Part shown: in pieces, positions 1-9,145 of the stretch
Numbering within the stretch: position 1 is the stretch's first letter
Layout: each line of letters starts with the position of its first letter
DNA from: Candidatus Kuenenia stuttgartensis
GTDB lineage: Bacteria > Planctomycetota > Planctomycetia > Pirellulales > UBA1268
Assembly (NCBI GenBank): GCA_945891385.1
Contig: CAMDDJ010000006.1
Span: forward strand, 21,877 to 85,876
Length of the DNA: 64,000 nucleotides
Direction: 5' to 3'
Made by a program: the position numbers and the translations under genes
The notes under the pieces: model-generated
Seen by the model: the letters and a program-made list of their open reading frames with translations, nothing else
The model's database searches: none
What the model was told of the DNA's origin: nothing

Positions 1-243
1 GAACACGAGCCACACGGCCAGTGACGTTCCGGCGTACAGGGCCAGCATCGCAACGAGCCGGTTCCACGGGGCCTGGCTGCCGAAGAAGGGGGCAAGGGGA
101 CCACCAAACCGCAACGCCACGAAGGCGCTGGCGGCGATCCCGGCGATCCACGCCAACTGCCAGACGATGCCCTTGAAATAGCCGAGCATCGCAGCCGCGG
201 CGAGAATGCCGAGCATGACCAGGTCATAGCCTTCGATCGCCAT
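1..243 (-). CDS. CvpA-family membrane protein, N-terminal fragment
   Basis: The ATG is at 243 on the minus strand and the frame stays open through base 1, so only the first 81 residues are in the window. The peptide is almost entirely hydrophobic, with at least two membrane segments. An acidic start (MAIEGYDLVMLGILAAAAML) is followed by GYFKGIVWQLAWIAGI, which is the pattern of the CvpA (colicin V production) family of small four-helix inner-membrane proteins. The cellular role of CvpA proteins is not settled; some affect envelope integrity or secretion. The C-terminal part lies outside the window, so domain content beyond the first helices cannot be judged. Confidence 0.65.
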   Translation of the reverse strand, partial: MAIEGYDLVMLGILAAAAMLGYFKGIVWQLAWIAGIAASAFVALRFGGPLAPFFGSQAPWNRLVAMLALYAGTSLAVWLVF

Positions 244-675
244 GGAATGCGTCTGCCTCCAGCCCAGCGAAACTCACAGGTCGCAGTCTAGGCGGCGCCG
301 CAACGTCGCCTGAAGACCAAAACCGAACCATGCGACCGTCACGTAGAGCGCATCCGCGCCAGTCATTGCCGCCAACGCAGCCTCCGCAGTCGACGCAATC
401 GGCCCTAATCTCCTTGCTGCCGAGCCTGCCCATCGCCCGCAAGGGCCCTAAATTCCGGCATTTCTTGCCTGATTCGAGCCTGAATGGTGGACCCGACCGT
501 TCCGGCAGTGCAGGGGAGCGTCATTTCGCCCGGCTGACGCCGCCGACGTCGTTTGACGATATCCAGACAGTGTCTGCGCGATGCGAGGCTGCCTCGGTCC
601 GCGCAGGCCGGGGGCTTTGGCAGGGTCGGGAGGGAATCCGGCCTGCGCACGGCCCCTGCAGAGGAACGCTCGACC
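244..675. other. Intergenic region, divergent promoter area
   Basis: These 432 bases separate the minus-strand CvpA-like gene from the plus-strand DUF457 gene, so both promoters should lie here. I see no convincing RNA gene, no member of the repeat families found elsewhere in the window and no credible coding frame. Short open frames on both strands lack composition or family signals. Confidence 0.5.
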
Positions 676-1398
676 GTGCCCGGATTCCGCGTGCACATCA
701 CCGGCTCGTCGATTGCGGGCGCAGGCTACGGCCTGGCGGCCTGGTACGTCGGCGACTTGCCGCCGATGACCTGCGTGTTGGGGGCCGGCCTCTGCGCGGT
801 GGCCGGGATGATGCCCGACCTCGACAGCGGCCCGGGCATCCCCCTGCGTGAAAGCGTCGCCTTCGCGGCGGCAGTCGTCCCGATGATGCTCGTGCATCGC
901 TTCCAGCAGGCGGGCATGCCGCTGGAGGCCATGATCCTGGCGGGAGCCGCCATCTACCTGGCGATTCGGTTTGGACTCGCCTGGTTGCTCAAAAACTACT
1001 CGTATCACCGCGGCATGTTCCACAGCCTGCCGGCGGCCGCGGTCGCCGGCCAGGTGACCTACCTCGCGTTCGGCACCGAGGAACCGCTGCGGCGGTACTT
1101 CATCGCCAGCGCCGTGGTGGTCGGGTTTCTCACACATCTCGTGCTGGACGAGATCTGGAGCGTGCGGCTGGGCATGTTCGGACCGAAGTTCAAGAAGTCG
1201 TTTGGCACGGCCCTGAAATTTCATGGCCCCGTGATGTGGTCCAACATCGTGACGTACATCCTCGCCATCCTGCTCGGCGCCCTCGCCGCGGGCGACGCCG
1301 CCTGGACGGAGAAGGTCGCAAAGGTCAAGCAGCAGATGGAGCAGGCGACCCGCACGTACCAGCAGTATCCCTACCAGCAGTGGCAATACCGGCGGTAG
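676..1398 (+). CDS. Membrane-bound metal-dependent hydrolase, YdjM/DUF457 family
   Basis: A predicted integral membrane protein of about 240 aa. The conserved polar motifs of the DUF457/YdjM family (LexA-binding, inner-membrane-associated putative hydrolases) occur in order: HITGSS near the N-terminus, MMPDLDSG, YHRGMFHSLP and FLTHLVLDE, interleaved with hydrophobic helices. The His/Asp motifs are thought to bind metal, but the substrate is unknown. I chose the GTG at 676 because GAGGA lies about 10 nt upstream and the family's HITGS motif then sits near the N-terminus. The frame is open back to an ATG at 553, but that extension looks non-coding. The C-terminus is Gln/Tyr-rich. Confidence 0.7.
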   Translation: MPGFRVHITGSSIAGAGYGLAAWYVGDLPPMTCVLGAGLCAVAGMMPDLDSGPGIPLRESVAFAAAVVPMMLVHRFQQAGMPLEAMILAGAAIYLAIRFGLAWLLKNYSYHRGMFHSLPAAAVAGQVTYLAFGTEEPLRRYFIASAVVVGFLTHLVLDEIWSVRLGMFGPKFKKSFGTALKFHGPVMWSNIVTYILAILLGALAAGDAAWTEKVAKVKQQMEQATRTYQQYPYQQWQYRR

Positions 1399-1466
1399 CG
1401 GCCCGCTTGGGGTCGGGCCGGTCCCGAGGTACATTCCGGGTTTCCACGCCTTTCTTCCCTTCCGCA

Positions 1467-2405
1467 ATGCCCCCGCTTTTCGCCGCCGTGCTCCCTTCCA
1501 CGACGGCAGCCGCCGCCCTGGCGGCCTACCTCGCCCTGATCGGGGCCGCAGCTTTCGCGGGGGGCTCTTCAATGGCCCTGCTGTCGCTCAGCCATCGGAT
1601 GACACAGGTGCTGCTCTCGTTCACCGGCGGCGTGCTGCTCGGCGTCGGCATGCTTCACCTCGTGCCGCATGCCGCGTTCGAACTCGGCGGCGATCTCGAC
1701 GCGACCATGGCCTGGGCGCTCGGGGGTTTCTTCGTGATGTTCCTGCTCGAGCGGGCTTTTCATGCCCACGCCCATCATGCGGCCGATTCAGGCTGCGAAC
1801 ACGAACACGCCCATCACCCCCATGACCATCATGATCACCGAGATCATCAGACGGAGAGCCCCACGCCGCGGGGGCGGTGGGCCTGGTGCGGCGCGTTGGC
1901 CGGCCTCACCCTCCACAGCCTTGCTGATGGCGCCGCCCTGGCGGCCTCGGTGGCCGCCGACTCGGCCCATGCGACCAACTCGCTCCCGGGCTTCGCCACG
2001 TTTCTGGCGATCCTTCTCCACAAGCCGCTCGACGCCGCCATCATTGCCACCCTCATGCTCGAGGCCCACGCCTCGCGACGACTCCGCACCATCGTCAACC
2101 TTGGCTACGCAGCCGTGGTGCCGCTCGGAGCTGCCGGCTTTTTTGCCAGCCTGCCGCTGTTCGGCGGCCAGGAGCAGGCGGCGCTCGGGGTGGCCCTGGC
2201 CGTGGCGGGCGGCGCGTTCATCTGCATCGCTGCGGCCGACCTTCTTCCCGAGGTGCAATTTCATGCCCACGACCGCGTGCTGTTGACGACCGCGCTCGTG
2301 CTCGGGCTCGGTCTCGCCTGGGGAATCACGGCAGTCGAACAGGCCACCCACGAACACGGTCCGCACACCCACGCCGCCCCGAACGACGTTCCCGCCTCGC
2401 CTTGA
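1467..2405 (+). CDS. ZIP-family metal transporter
   Basis: A 312-aa polytopic membrane protein of the ZIP (zinc/iron permease) family, which moves divalent metals into the cytoplasm. There is a long His/Asp-rich cytoplasmic loop (HAHAHHAADSGCEHEHAH and following) at about residues 95-130, which is the usual metal-sensing loop between helices 3 and 4. After it come the helix IV and V signatures LHSLADGAALAAS and LHKPLDAAI, and later a further helix ending AAADLLPEVQFH. The second His-rich tract at the extreme C-terminus (HEHGPHTHA) is also typical. The ATG at 1467 was preferred over upstream starts because it directly precedes the first hydrophobic helix. Zn2+ is the likeliest substrate, by inference. 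Confidence 0.82.
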   Translation: MPPLFAAVLPSTTAAAALAAYLALIGAAAFAGGSSMALLSLSHRMTQVLLSFTGGVLLGVGMLHLVPHAAFELGGDLDATMAWALGGFFVMFLLERAFHAHAHHAADSGCEHEHAHHPHDHHDHRDHQTESPTPRGRWAWCGALAGLTLHSLADGAALAASVAADSAHATNSLPGFATFLAILLHKPLDAAIIATLMLEAHASRRLRTIVNLGYAAVVPLGAAGFFASLPLFGGQEQAALGVALAVAGGAFICIAAADLLPEVQFHAHDRVLLTTALVLGLGLAWGITAVEQATHEHGPHTHAAPNDVPASP

Positions 2406-2423
2406 GAGCCTGATCGCGGCCGG

Positions 2424-2984
2424 TCAGCCCTCCACGTCGAGGCCACGGGCGGCTCGTTCTCGGCGAACTTCCGCCATCATCTCTTCGATGAGTTCGTGCT
2501 GCGACCGAATCGCCGGCACTTGGGCCTGAAAGCACCAGGCGATCACGCCGCCCAGGCCGATGCCTCCGATCAAGTGCCAATTCACCCAGGCCTGACTCCC
2601 GCCCGGCCCGGCCAGGCCGCCACCGGGATCGGCAGCACCGCCCAGGGCGACGATGCCCACCATCGAGAGCATCCCGATCACGGCGAACGGAAATGCCGAA
2701 CGCTTGAGCCGCCGGCTCCGGTCGAAGAACGCCGGATCGAGCCGATACGTCTCGGCCACTTCGCGGCACCAGCGACTCGTGCCGATGAAGTAGGTGACGC
2801 CCATGCTGTTGACGAGCAGCACCATCAGCGCCGTGAACATGCCCGACAGCCGGTGCACCGTGCCCCACCGCAGCACGGCCGGATCGCTGACCCCGTGGAG
2901 GTCGCCGATCCACAGCCCCAGCCCGGCCGTCGCAGCGAGCAAGCAGATCGCGAACAGGGATACGCGGGCGAAGGTTTTTTCCAT
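2424..2984 (-). CDS. Conserved membrane protein of unknown function
   Basis: A 186-aa protein with four probable membrane helices: an N-terminal one (VSLFAICLLAATAGLGLWIG), one around TALMVLLVNSMGVTYFIG, one around FAVIGMLSMVGIVALGG and one around LIGGIGLGGVIAWCF. A short charged C-terminal tail (ELIEEMMAEVRRERAARG) follows. WGTVHRLSG and GTSRWCREV look conserved but I cannot assign them to a named family. It is convergent with the ZIP gene, with an 18-nt gap. The function is unknown. Confidence 0.6.
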   Translation of the reverse strand: MEKTFARVSLFAICLLAATAGLGLWIGDLHGVSDPAVLRWGTVHRLSGMFTALMVLLVNSMGVTYFIGTSRWCREVAETYRLDPAFFDRSRRLKRSAFPFAVIGMLSMVGIVALGGAADPGGGLAGPGGSQAWVNWHLIGGIGLGGVIAWCFQAQVPAIRSQHELIEEMMAEVRRERAARGLDVEG

Positions 2985-3078
2985 GGACTGGCATTCATGT
3001 TCCGACGAACGGGATGGCTCCGGAGTTTTATAGCCGCAGCCGCCCCGGCCGACACCCGCAGAGCCCGGCGGGCGGCAT

Positions 3079-4197
3079 TCACGGCCGCATCAGGCCGAGC
3101 ATGCGTGCATAGGGATCGGTGATGTCGATCAGCCCTTCCGTCGCCGGCTGGTAGAAGAAGGCCGTCGGATCGACCGAGGCATTGAACTCGATCTCCACGA
3201 GATCGATCACCCCGATCGGCTCCACGTCACGACCGGTCGCGGGCCGCGGGCCGGGGATCGCCAGGTATTCCAGGCGATAGGGCACGAGGTCGCTGCGACC
3301 GATGGCAAACCGGATCGCCCAGGGCATGCCGTCGGGCAGTTGGTCGGGACGAATGCCCCCCGGCTGCCGCGCTGCCTCGGCCTGTGCAGGCTGGAGTGCC
3401 GCCAGGGGCAAGGGATTCCATCTGCCCTCGACGAACCACACCGGTCGCCCTTCGAGTTCGCCCGGCACCGCCTCCGAGAAGTCGAACCACTGCCTGGCGC
3501 TCCAGAGCACCCGCTGCAGCCCGCCGAGATACATGGCGGTGTCGCCCGGATCAACCGCGCCGAGCTCCTCGAGACGGTTCCGCACCCGCTGAACGTCGAT
3601 CCGATGAAGGGTGGGGGGATCGGGTCCGGCTCGACGGTGCAGCCAGCAAAAGAGGCCGTCACAGATCTCGGCGATCTCGAAGGTCTCCGTGTCCCCGGTC
3701 AGCGTTGTTTCGAACCGAAACCGGAGTTCCTCGCCGCGGCCAGCCTGCAGGTAGCGACCGGTGCCGACAAGCACGCGGTCGCCCACCCGAACCCGCTGTC
3801 GCAACTTCACGACGACGGAGTCGGCTCGGCTGAAATTGGCCAAGCTGGTCGCCACGATCCGCTCGGCTTGGGCGGCTCGGTCGGCGGCGGCGGCCGAATC
3901 CAGCGGAGCCGCGCCGGGCTGCCCCCCCTCCGCCGCACCAGCCGGAATCGCCGCCCCCACCGAAACCTCGCCCCCGGCCAGGCTTGCCGTCCCTGCCGCG
4001 CCGCCGGAACCGGGCAACGGAACCATGCCGGCGGCAGCAGGCTGAGCGGCTGCCGGCGGACGACCGCGGCTATAGACGCTCGCCGGCGGCTGCGCCCAGG
4101 CCGCCGCCCCCCCGGGCAGAGCGGTCACGACAAGCATCGCCCACGCGAACAAGCTCGCAGAGCGGCGGCGCGAACACGGAACGAAAGCCGCGATCAT
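3079..4197 (-). CDS. Secreted protein, possibly LolA-like fold
   Basis: A 372-aa protein. The start at 4197 gives a charged N-terminus, a hydrophobic stretch (ASLFAWAMLVVTALPGGAAAWA) and a likely signal cleavage after AWA. An Ala/Gly/Pro-rich linker follows to about residue 100, then a globular part with a heptad-like stretch (AERIVATSLANFSRADSVV), a repeated beta pattern and EICDGLFCWLHRR. This resembles the 'average length, rinse, feel' pattern of LolA/LolB-like lipoprotein-binding folds, but the match is by eye only. It ends near the membrane gene at 2424-2984. It is divergent from the secreted-protein operon at 4355, and the two may share a regulatory region. The function is not known. 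Confidence 0.55.
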   Translation of the reverse strand: MIAAFVPCSRRRSASLFAWAMLVVTALPGGAAAWAQPPASVYSRGRPPAAAQPAAAGMVPLPGSGGAAGTASLAGGEVSVGAAIPAGAAEGGQPGAAPLDSAAAADRAAQAERIVATSLANFSRADSVVVKLRQRVRVGDRVLVGTGRYLQAGRGEELRFRFETTLTGDTETFEIAEICDGLFCWLHRRAGPDPPTLHRIDVQRVRNRLEELGAVDPGDTAMYLGGLQRVLWSARQWFDFSEAVPGELEGRPVWFVEGRWNPLPLAALQPAQAEAARQPGGIRPDQLPDGMPWAIRFAIGRSDLVPYRLEYLAIPGPRPATGRDVEPIGVIDLVEIEFNASVDPTAFFYQPATEGLIDITDPYARMLGLMRP

Positions 4198-4354
4198 CGG
4201 GGTTCGGTGGTCTGTGACGGTTTTGCCAAAGAAACGGGCATCGAAGGGCCGATGCAAATGGGGTGAGATCGCCCGTCCACCCGGCTTTGGCGGGAGTGTA
4301 CGGAATCGAGGATGGCCGGCCCAAGCCGGAAAACCGCACTGGAGGATCGTGGAA

Positions 4355-5689
4355 ATGCTCAAGCGACGCCTGCAAGGCTTCGTCGGACTGTCCGTGGCGG
4401 CCTCGCTGACGGGCTGCCACATCCCGGCCAATTCGCCCTTCACGGGACTCGCCCAGATCCGACCCGTGGCCACACCGCACACCAACGTTCTGCCGCCGGC
4501 GGCGATGCTGCAGCATCCGGGTCCCGGCGTGGAAGGCCCCGGCCCGGGCATCATCGCCCCGGCCTCGTACGAGGCCTGCATTGCCAACGCCGCCGGTGAG
4601 GCGGGGGGCATGGGTGGGGCGGGCGGCGGGGGCGGCATGTACGGGATGGCCCCGACCTCCCAGATCGGGTTCGTCGGCCCCGACGGCATGCAGGTGCGTT
4701 GGGACATCTCGATGGCCGGCGGCTTCGACTCCGAACCGCTCGTCACGCCAGGCCGCTACGACTTCCCGCAGGGCGGGATCTACCGGCTCAAGATCACCGA
4801 TATCCCGGGCCGCGAGGGGATCGAACTCTACCCGTCGCTCGAGGTCGCGCCGGTGACGCCGCGGACGGCGGCCTACCTGGCCCATAACGCGGTTCCGTTT
4901 CAGCTCACCGAGGAAGATCTCGATCAGGTGACCACCGGCAACTTCGTCACGAAGGTGGTCTATCTTCCCGACGCGGAATACCAGGAACTCGCCGTCGCCG
5001 GAGTAGAGACACTCGTCAGCACCCGCCTCGACCCCGGGGTCGATCCGGTAGTGGAGGCCGATCGACGCGGCTCGATCCTGGCGATCATCCGAATCGGAAA
5101 CAAGGATCTCGAGAGCCCCGGCGGCGGTGGCTTCGCGGCCGGCGGAGTGCCCCTGGCGGCAGGCGGCATGGGCGGCCCGGGCGGTGCTGGCAGCGGCGGT
5201 TCCTGTGGCGCTGGTGCGAACGGCATCGGCGGCCCGCTGGGCATGCCCGTCGGCGGCAACCCCTCGCAGTTACCGCCCGCGTTCTTGGCCGGCATGACCG
5301 CACCGGAATACGGCATGCCACGGGTCGGCACGCCGATCGGCCTGCCGGGCCCAGCCCACATTCCGCTGGGAGTCCCGGCCGGCCTCCAGCGGCACTCGAT
5401 CACCAACCATACGAAGGTGCACCTGCCACCGCCCTCCCGCAGCATGGGGCTGCACGTGCAGCAGGCGCCCGGTCTGAGTTATCCGAAGCCGGCCCGTCAC
5501 GCCTACCTCGCCGAACGACAGGACGTACCCCACATCAAGCTCAGGCAGCCGCCCGAAGACCGACTCCGATTCGTCGACAACGGCGGCCCCGATCCCGATG
5601 CTCTCGAGGCTGGTGCCGCGATCGTCGGAGGTGGTGGCCTGGGAGCCGGCGAGTGCGAGGCTCCGCTGCCGCCCGAGCCGTTCGAGTGA
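4355..5689 (+). CDS. Gly-rich lipoprotein with conserved planctomycete domain (paralogue of next gene)
   Basis: A 444-aa secreted protein. The N-terminus MLKRRLQGFVGLSVAASLTGC has a lipobox-like LTGC, so it is probably a lipoprotein. Residues about 110-245 form a beta-rich domain (PGRYDFPQGGIYRLKI, DIPGREGIELYPSLEV, FVTKVVYLPDAEYQ, GSILAIIRIGNKDLE) that recurs in the next gene. A Gly/Ala/Pro-rich low-complexity segment follows (about 250-390), then a tail ending GAGECEAPLPPEPFE. I chose the ATG at 4355 because GGAGG lies 9 nt upstream; a GTG two codons earlier is too close to it. First gene of a three-gene operon. The function is unknown; the signal and composition suggest a cell-envelope or matrix component. 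Confidence 0.65.
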   Translation: MLKRRLQGFVGLSVAASLTGCHIPANSPFTGLAQIRPVATPHTNVLPPAAMLQHPGPGVEGPGPGIIAPASYEACIANAAGEAGGMGGAGGGGGMYGMAPTSQIGFVGPDGMQVRWDISMAGGFDSEPLVTPGRYDFPQGGIYRLKITDIPGREGIELYPSLEVAPVTPRTAAYLAHNAVPFQLTEEDLDQVTTGNFVTKVVYLPDAEYQELAVAGVETLVSTRLDPGVDPVVEADRRGSILAIIRIGNKDLESPGGGGFAAGGVPLAAGGMGGPGGAGSGGSCGAGANGIGGPLGMPVGGNPSQLPPAFLAGMTAPEYGMPRVGTPIGLPGPAHIPLGVPAGLQRHSITNHTKVHLPPPSRSMGLHVQQAPGLSYPKPARHAYLAERQDVPHIKLRQPPEDRLRFVDNGGPDPDALEAGAAIVGGGGLGAGECEAPLPPEPFE

Positions 5690-5739
5690 GCCCGCCTGCA
5701 TCATCAGGCTCCTGATTCACCCGGAACGCGAGGGATTCC

Positions 5740-6489
5740 ATGGTCAATCGTCACCCCCGTCGCGGCCCGGCTGCCCCGAATCAAACCTCCCGCAGGAGTT
5801 CTCGAACCCCGATCATCCCCGTGAACGAATACCGGACAGGGACCGCGCTGCAGCTGACCCGAGGGCTGCTGGCGACCGCCATCCTCGCCGTGACCGCTTC
5901 GCCAGGCATGCCTGGCAACGCAGCCGCGGCCGGGCTGGTGGATAAATACGCCGCCCACATGGCACCGGGAGCGATTGGCGCCCCCGGGCGGCTACAGCCC
6001 GGCCCCTGTCCGGTATCGAATGTGTCGCGGAGCGTGCAACCGGTGGAGATTCGGGCACCGGCCGGCACGCGGTTGGCGATCGAAACGGCCGACGGGTGGA
6101 CGACGCTGCAGGACAGCCCGTTGCGGATCGCTCTCGTCGTCGGCCATGCCTACCGCGTGCGGCTGGCGGGCGGCCCAGGCCGGGAAGGAGAAGAACTCTT
6201 CCCCTCGGTTCGCGTGCTCGCGCGACTGGGAAGCCCGCCTGGCATGGACTGGCGATTTCCGGTCGAGATCGTGATCGATCCGGAGGATCTCGCGGCAGCC
6301 TACGACGGCGCCTTGATCCGGCGGGTGGTTTACGTCTCCTGCGACACGCAGGAGCCGGACATCGTGCCGGCAGGCTGGTTCGACGTGAAGCCGGGCGACG
6401 ATGCCTTCGACGTGGCCCGCACCCTCGGCGATCCCGTGGCCGAAATCATGCTCGGCAATCGGCTCCCGGCCCAGGGGAGCCTTCCATGA
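5740..6489 (+). CDS. Secreted protein with the same domain as the preceding lipoprotein
   Basis: A 249-aa protein. A basic N-terminus and a hydrophobic segment (RGLLATAILAVTASPG) suggest export. The main domain repeats the landmarks of the upstream protein in the same order: YRVRLAGGPGREGEELFPS, then FPVEIVIDPEDL, RRVVYVSCDTQEP and AEIMLGNRLP. The two genes therefore look like divergent duplicates. The start could be the ATG at 5740 (GAGGGA 6 nt upstream) or the GTG at 5821, which gives a shorter signal peptide. It lies 50 nt after the first gene and overlaps the third by 4 nt (ATGA), so the three are probably cotranscribed and translationally coupled. The function is unknown. Confidence 0.6.
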   Translation: MVNRHPRRGPAAPNQTSRRSSRTPIIPVNEYRTGTALQLTRGLLATAILAVTASPGMPGNAAAAGLVDKYAAHMAPGAIGAPGRLQPGPCPVSNVSRSVQPVEIRAPAGTRLAIETADGWTTLQDSPLRIALVVGHAYRVRLAGGPGREGEELFPSVRVLARLGSPPGMDWRFPVEIVIDPEDLAAAYDGALIRRVVYVSCDTQEPDIVPAGWFDVKPGDDAFDVARTLGDPVAEIMLGNRLPAQGSLP

Positions 6490-7868
6490 CCGGCGTCGCC
6501 ACGCTCGATTCGATCCGCTGGATTCGACTGCTCGCGATCGCGATCGCCGCGGTGATCCTGGCTTCGTGCCGCTCGCTCACCGCACCGCTGACGCTGCCGG
6601 CCGTTGGCGTCACCATATTGCCCGATGACCTGCCGGCCCATGGCGAACCCTCAGACTCCGGCATCGACCCCGACTCGCTCACCGCGGCGTTGCTGCCGCT
6701 GCCGCCACGGCCAGAACCGGAGTCCGGGGTCGACGACGCGGCCACAACGACGCGGGACATCGTCCGCTGGCACGAGGGGGCCGTGACCGTAGGCTGCGAA
6801 GCCCCCTGCCCTCCCCTGCCCCGGCTGGGCCGTGCGGCGGGCGGCTGGGCTCCGCGCGGCTGCAGCCTGGCGGCGTCGGGATCGGCCTGCACCAGCGGCG
6901 GCTGCTCCACGGTCACCGCCTGTGGGCCCTCCGAACCAGCCGTGCCGGTGCTCGGTCCCTATTTGGTCTGCGATGGCGGCGACCATGGTCCGCTCGCGGT
7001 ACCCGTCGGGGAACGAGGACTCGCACGGCTGACCGCCGGCGACACGGTCGCCCGCTACCGCCCAGCCGACGACGGCCCCGAGGCCGACGTCGTGCACCTC
7101 ACCACCTCAAACTGCGCCTGCGTCTACGCGCCGCGGTTCGCTTCCGTCCGCGAAGTCGTGCGGCCTGTCGAAGACGCCGCGCCCGTCGGCCCAGGCGGAC
7201 TCGTCAACGATGAACTCGTCGAACTCGAGGTCGAGCGGCAGCCGGTCTGGGGCAGCGTGCAGAATCTCGCCGCCGAAGCCGCCCGCAAGGCGCTCCCCGG
7301 CGTGGCGGTCGAGGACCGCATCGGTCCGCTGGCGGTCGATCAGCAGGTGGCACCCGACGAAGACGACGCCGCCGAACGACCCGCTGAAGAACTGGCGATC
7401 GACCAGCCGGAACTCACCCGGCAACGGGAACGGCCGCTCCTGGTGGTGGGCTTCGACGTACCGGTGGCGTGGACCTGCATCAAGGCCGCCAACGTGCTGC
7501 TCAACGACACGGCTCCGCAGGTGGTGGCGGCCGACCGGGGCACGGCGACGCTGCGGTTCGAAGAGCCGGGCCGCGCGGAACTCACCCTCTGCAAACGGGC
7601 CGGCACGGACACGGCGCGGGTGGGCGAGGAACTCGACTTCACGATCTTCATGCTCAACTCCGGCGACCGGCCGTTGACCGGCATTACGCTCGCCGACGCC
7701 CTGCCCGCCCGGCTGGAATTCGTGCCGCAGTCGGCCGCCTCGAGCCTGGCCGCCGACTTCGCATCCGAGACCGGTGACGATGGGTCAGTCGTGCTCACCT
7801 GGCGACTCTCGGAGACGCTCGAGCCGGGTGAAAGCGGCTTTGTTCGGTTCCGCGTCACCGTCCGCTGA
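6486..7868 (+). CDS. DUF11-domain lipoprotein
   Basis: A 460-aa protein starting at the ATG that overlaps the previous stop. A hydrophobic signal ends in a lipobox-like LASC (ILASCRSL), so it is probably lipid-anchored. A Pro- and Cys-containing linker (EAPCPPLPRLG, then several Cys around residues 130-150) is followed by a mixed central region. The C-terminal 100 residues have the DUF11 'conserved repeat' pattern: ELTLCKRAGTDTARVGEEL, FTIFMLNSGDRPLTGITLAD, ALPARLEFVPQSA and LEPGESGFVRFRVTVR. DUF11 is an immunoglobulin-like extracellular domain common in planctomycete envelope proteins. Together with the two genes upstream it suggests one envelope structure or complex, by inference only. Confidence 0.68.
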   Translation: MTGVATLDSIRWIRLLAIAIAAVILASCRSLTAPLTLPAVGVTILPDDLPAHGEPSDSGIDPDSLTAALLPLPPRPEPESGVDDAATTTRDIVRWHEGAVTVGCEAPCPPLPRLGRAAGGWAPRGCSLAASGSACTSGGCSTVTACGPSEPAVPVLGPYLVCDGGDHGPLAVPVGERGLARLTAGDTVARYRPADDGPEADVVHLTTSNCACVYAPRFASVREVVRPVEDAAPVGPGGLVNDELVELEVERQPVWGSVQNLAAEAARKALPGVAVEDRIGPLAVDQQVAPDEDDAAERPAEELAIDQPELTRQRERPLLVVGFDVPVAWTCIKAANVLLNDTAPQVVAADRGTATLRFEEPGRAELTLCKRAGTDTARVGEELDFTIFMLNSGDRPLTGITLADALPARLEFVPQSAASSLAADFASETGDDGSVVLTWRLSETLEPGESGFVRFRVTVR

Positions 7869-7975
7869 GGCGGCTGTTGCGACCTGAGGGTCGGCCGTTG
7901 CCCCCCGCCTGCCGCCGCGGGTACGCTTCTCCACGGCGTCGGCCCCTTTCGCCCGCTTATCACCTCGAGGTCTTC

Positions 7976-9145
7976 ATGTCGATTCTTCGCATTCGCGTCG
8001 CCCCGCTGCGGGCTTTCCCTGCCCTGCTCGTCGGAGCCGCGCTGGCGGCGGCGGCCCTGCCCGCCCCCGCCCTCCAGCCGGCGGTCGCCGAAACCGAGGC
8101 GAGCGGGCCGCTCACCGTGCCCGAGTTGCCGGAAGGGACCCCTGAGGAACTGCTCGCCTTCGTCGAAGGACTTTTGCCGCCGAAGCAGCGGCCGTCGTCG
8201 CGGGAGGAGATGATCGCCTACATCCGGGGCGTCTCCCGGGTGGCGGTGCAAGCCGCCGACAAGGTGCTCGCCCAGGTCGGAGCCGAAGACCCGCTGCGGG
8301 TGACCGCCTCGAAGCTCAAGCTTGAAAGCCTCGGAGCCCTCAGCCAACTCGGCGAAGAGGGCGCCGAGGAAACCATGACCGCTTTCGCCGCCTCCCTCGC
8401 GAACAGCCCGGTCAAGGAACTCGCCCTCGAAGCCAAGCGGATGCAGCTCGTCAGCGAGGCTCGCGAGATCTTCTCGACGGGCAAGCTCGACGGCGTGGGC
8501 GGGCTCGTGCAAAAGACCGCCACGCTGATGCAGGAAAACCCTGACGACCAGCAGACGGCCGCCCTGGCGATGCAGCTGGCCGGCGTGCTCGAGCAGGTGC
8601 CTGGGGGCAACGAACTGGCCGTGTCGGCGATGAAGACCTTCGGCCCGATCATGGCGGCGAGCGGCGACCCTCGGATCAAGCAGCTTGCCGAGAGCTTCGA
8701 CGGCAAGCTCAGGCTGATGGCCCTGCCCGGCAACCCGATGGAGCTCAAGGGCGATCTGCTCGACGGCAAGCCCTTCGATCAGGCCGCCTTCGCCGGCAAG
8801 GTGGTGCTCGTCGACTTCTGGGCCACCTGGTGCGGCCCGTGCATCGCCGAGATTCCCAACATGAAGACCGAATATGAGAAATACCATGCCAAGGGCTTCG
8901 AGGTCGTCGGCATCAGCCTCGACGAAGACCGGGCCGAGGTCGAGAAGTTCGTGGCCGACAACGAGATCCCCTGGCCGATCATCTTCGCCGGCAAGGGCTG
9001 GCAGGATCCGATCGCGCAGTTCTATGGAATCTCGGGCATTCCGCAGCTGGTGCTGATCGGTCGCGACGGCAACGTGATCACGCTCGACGTCCGCGGTGAA
9101 AAGCTCGGCGAGAAGCTGGCTGAGTTGTTCAAGGACGCCGGCTGA
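7976..9145 (+). CDS. Secreted TlpA-like thioredoxin-fold protein
   Basis: A 389-aa protein with a signal peptide (LLVGAALAAAALPAPALQ), an alpha-helical N-terminal region of about 250 aa rich in Ala/Leu/Glu, and a C-terminal thioredoxin fold. VVLVDFWATWCGPCIAEIPN carries the redox motif WCGPC near residue 285, followed by GFEVVGISLDEDRAEVEKF and the cis-Pro region GISGIPQLVLIGRDG. This is the TlpA/ResA/AhpC-TSA arrangement of periplasmic disulfide reductants. The helical N-terminal part has no family I recognise. The aminotransferase that follows starts inside this gene, so they are probably coupled. Confidence 0.78.
   Translation: MSILRIRVAPLRAFPALLVGAALAAAALPAPALQPAVAETEASGPLTVPELPEGTPEELLAFVEGLLPPKQRPSSREEMIAYIRGVSRVAVQAADKVLAQVGAEDPLRVTASKLKLESLGALSQLGEEGAEETMTAFAASLANSPVKELALEAKRMQLVSEAREIFSTGKLDGVGGLVQKTATLMQENPDDQQTAALAMQLAGVLEQVPGGNELAVSAMKTFGPIMAASGDPRIKQLAESFDGKLRLMALPGNPMELKGDLLDGKPFDQAAFAGKVVLVDFWATWCGPCIAEIPNMKTEYEKYHAKGFEVVGISLDEDRAEVEKFVADNEIPWPIIFAGKGWQDPIAQFYGISGIPQLVLIGRDGNVITLDVRGEKLGEKLAELFKDAG

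Noticed and set aside
244..675. tRNA or riboswitch in the first intergenic region
   Set aside because: No cloverleaf, conserved T-loop or known aptamer core could be recognised by eye; the gap has no clear structure.
448..1572. Long open frame on the minus strand opposite the DUF457 gene
   Set aside because: It runs antisense to a gene with clear family motifs and its composition is Arg/Gly/His-rich, as expected of a shadow frame in high-GC DNA.
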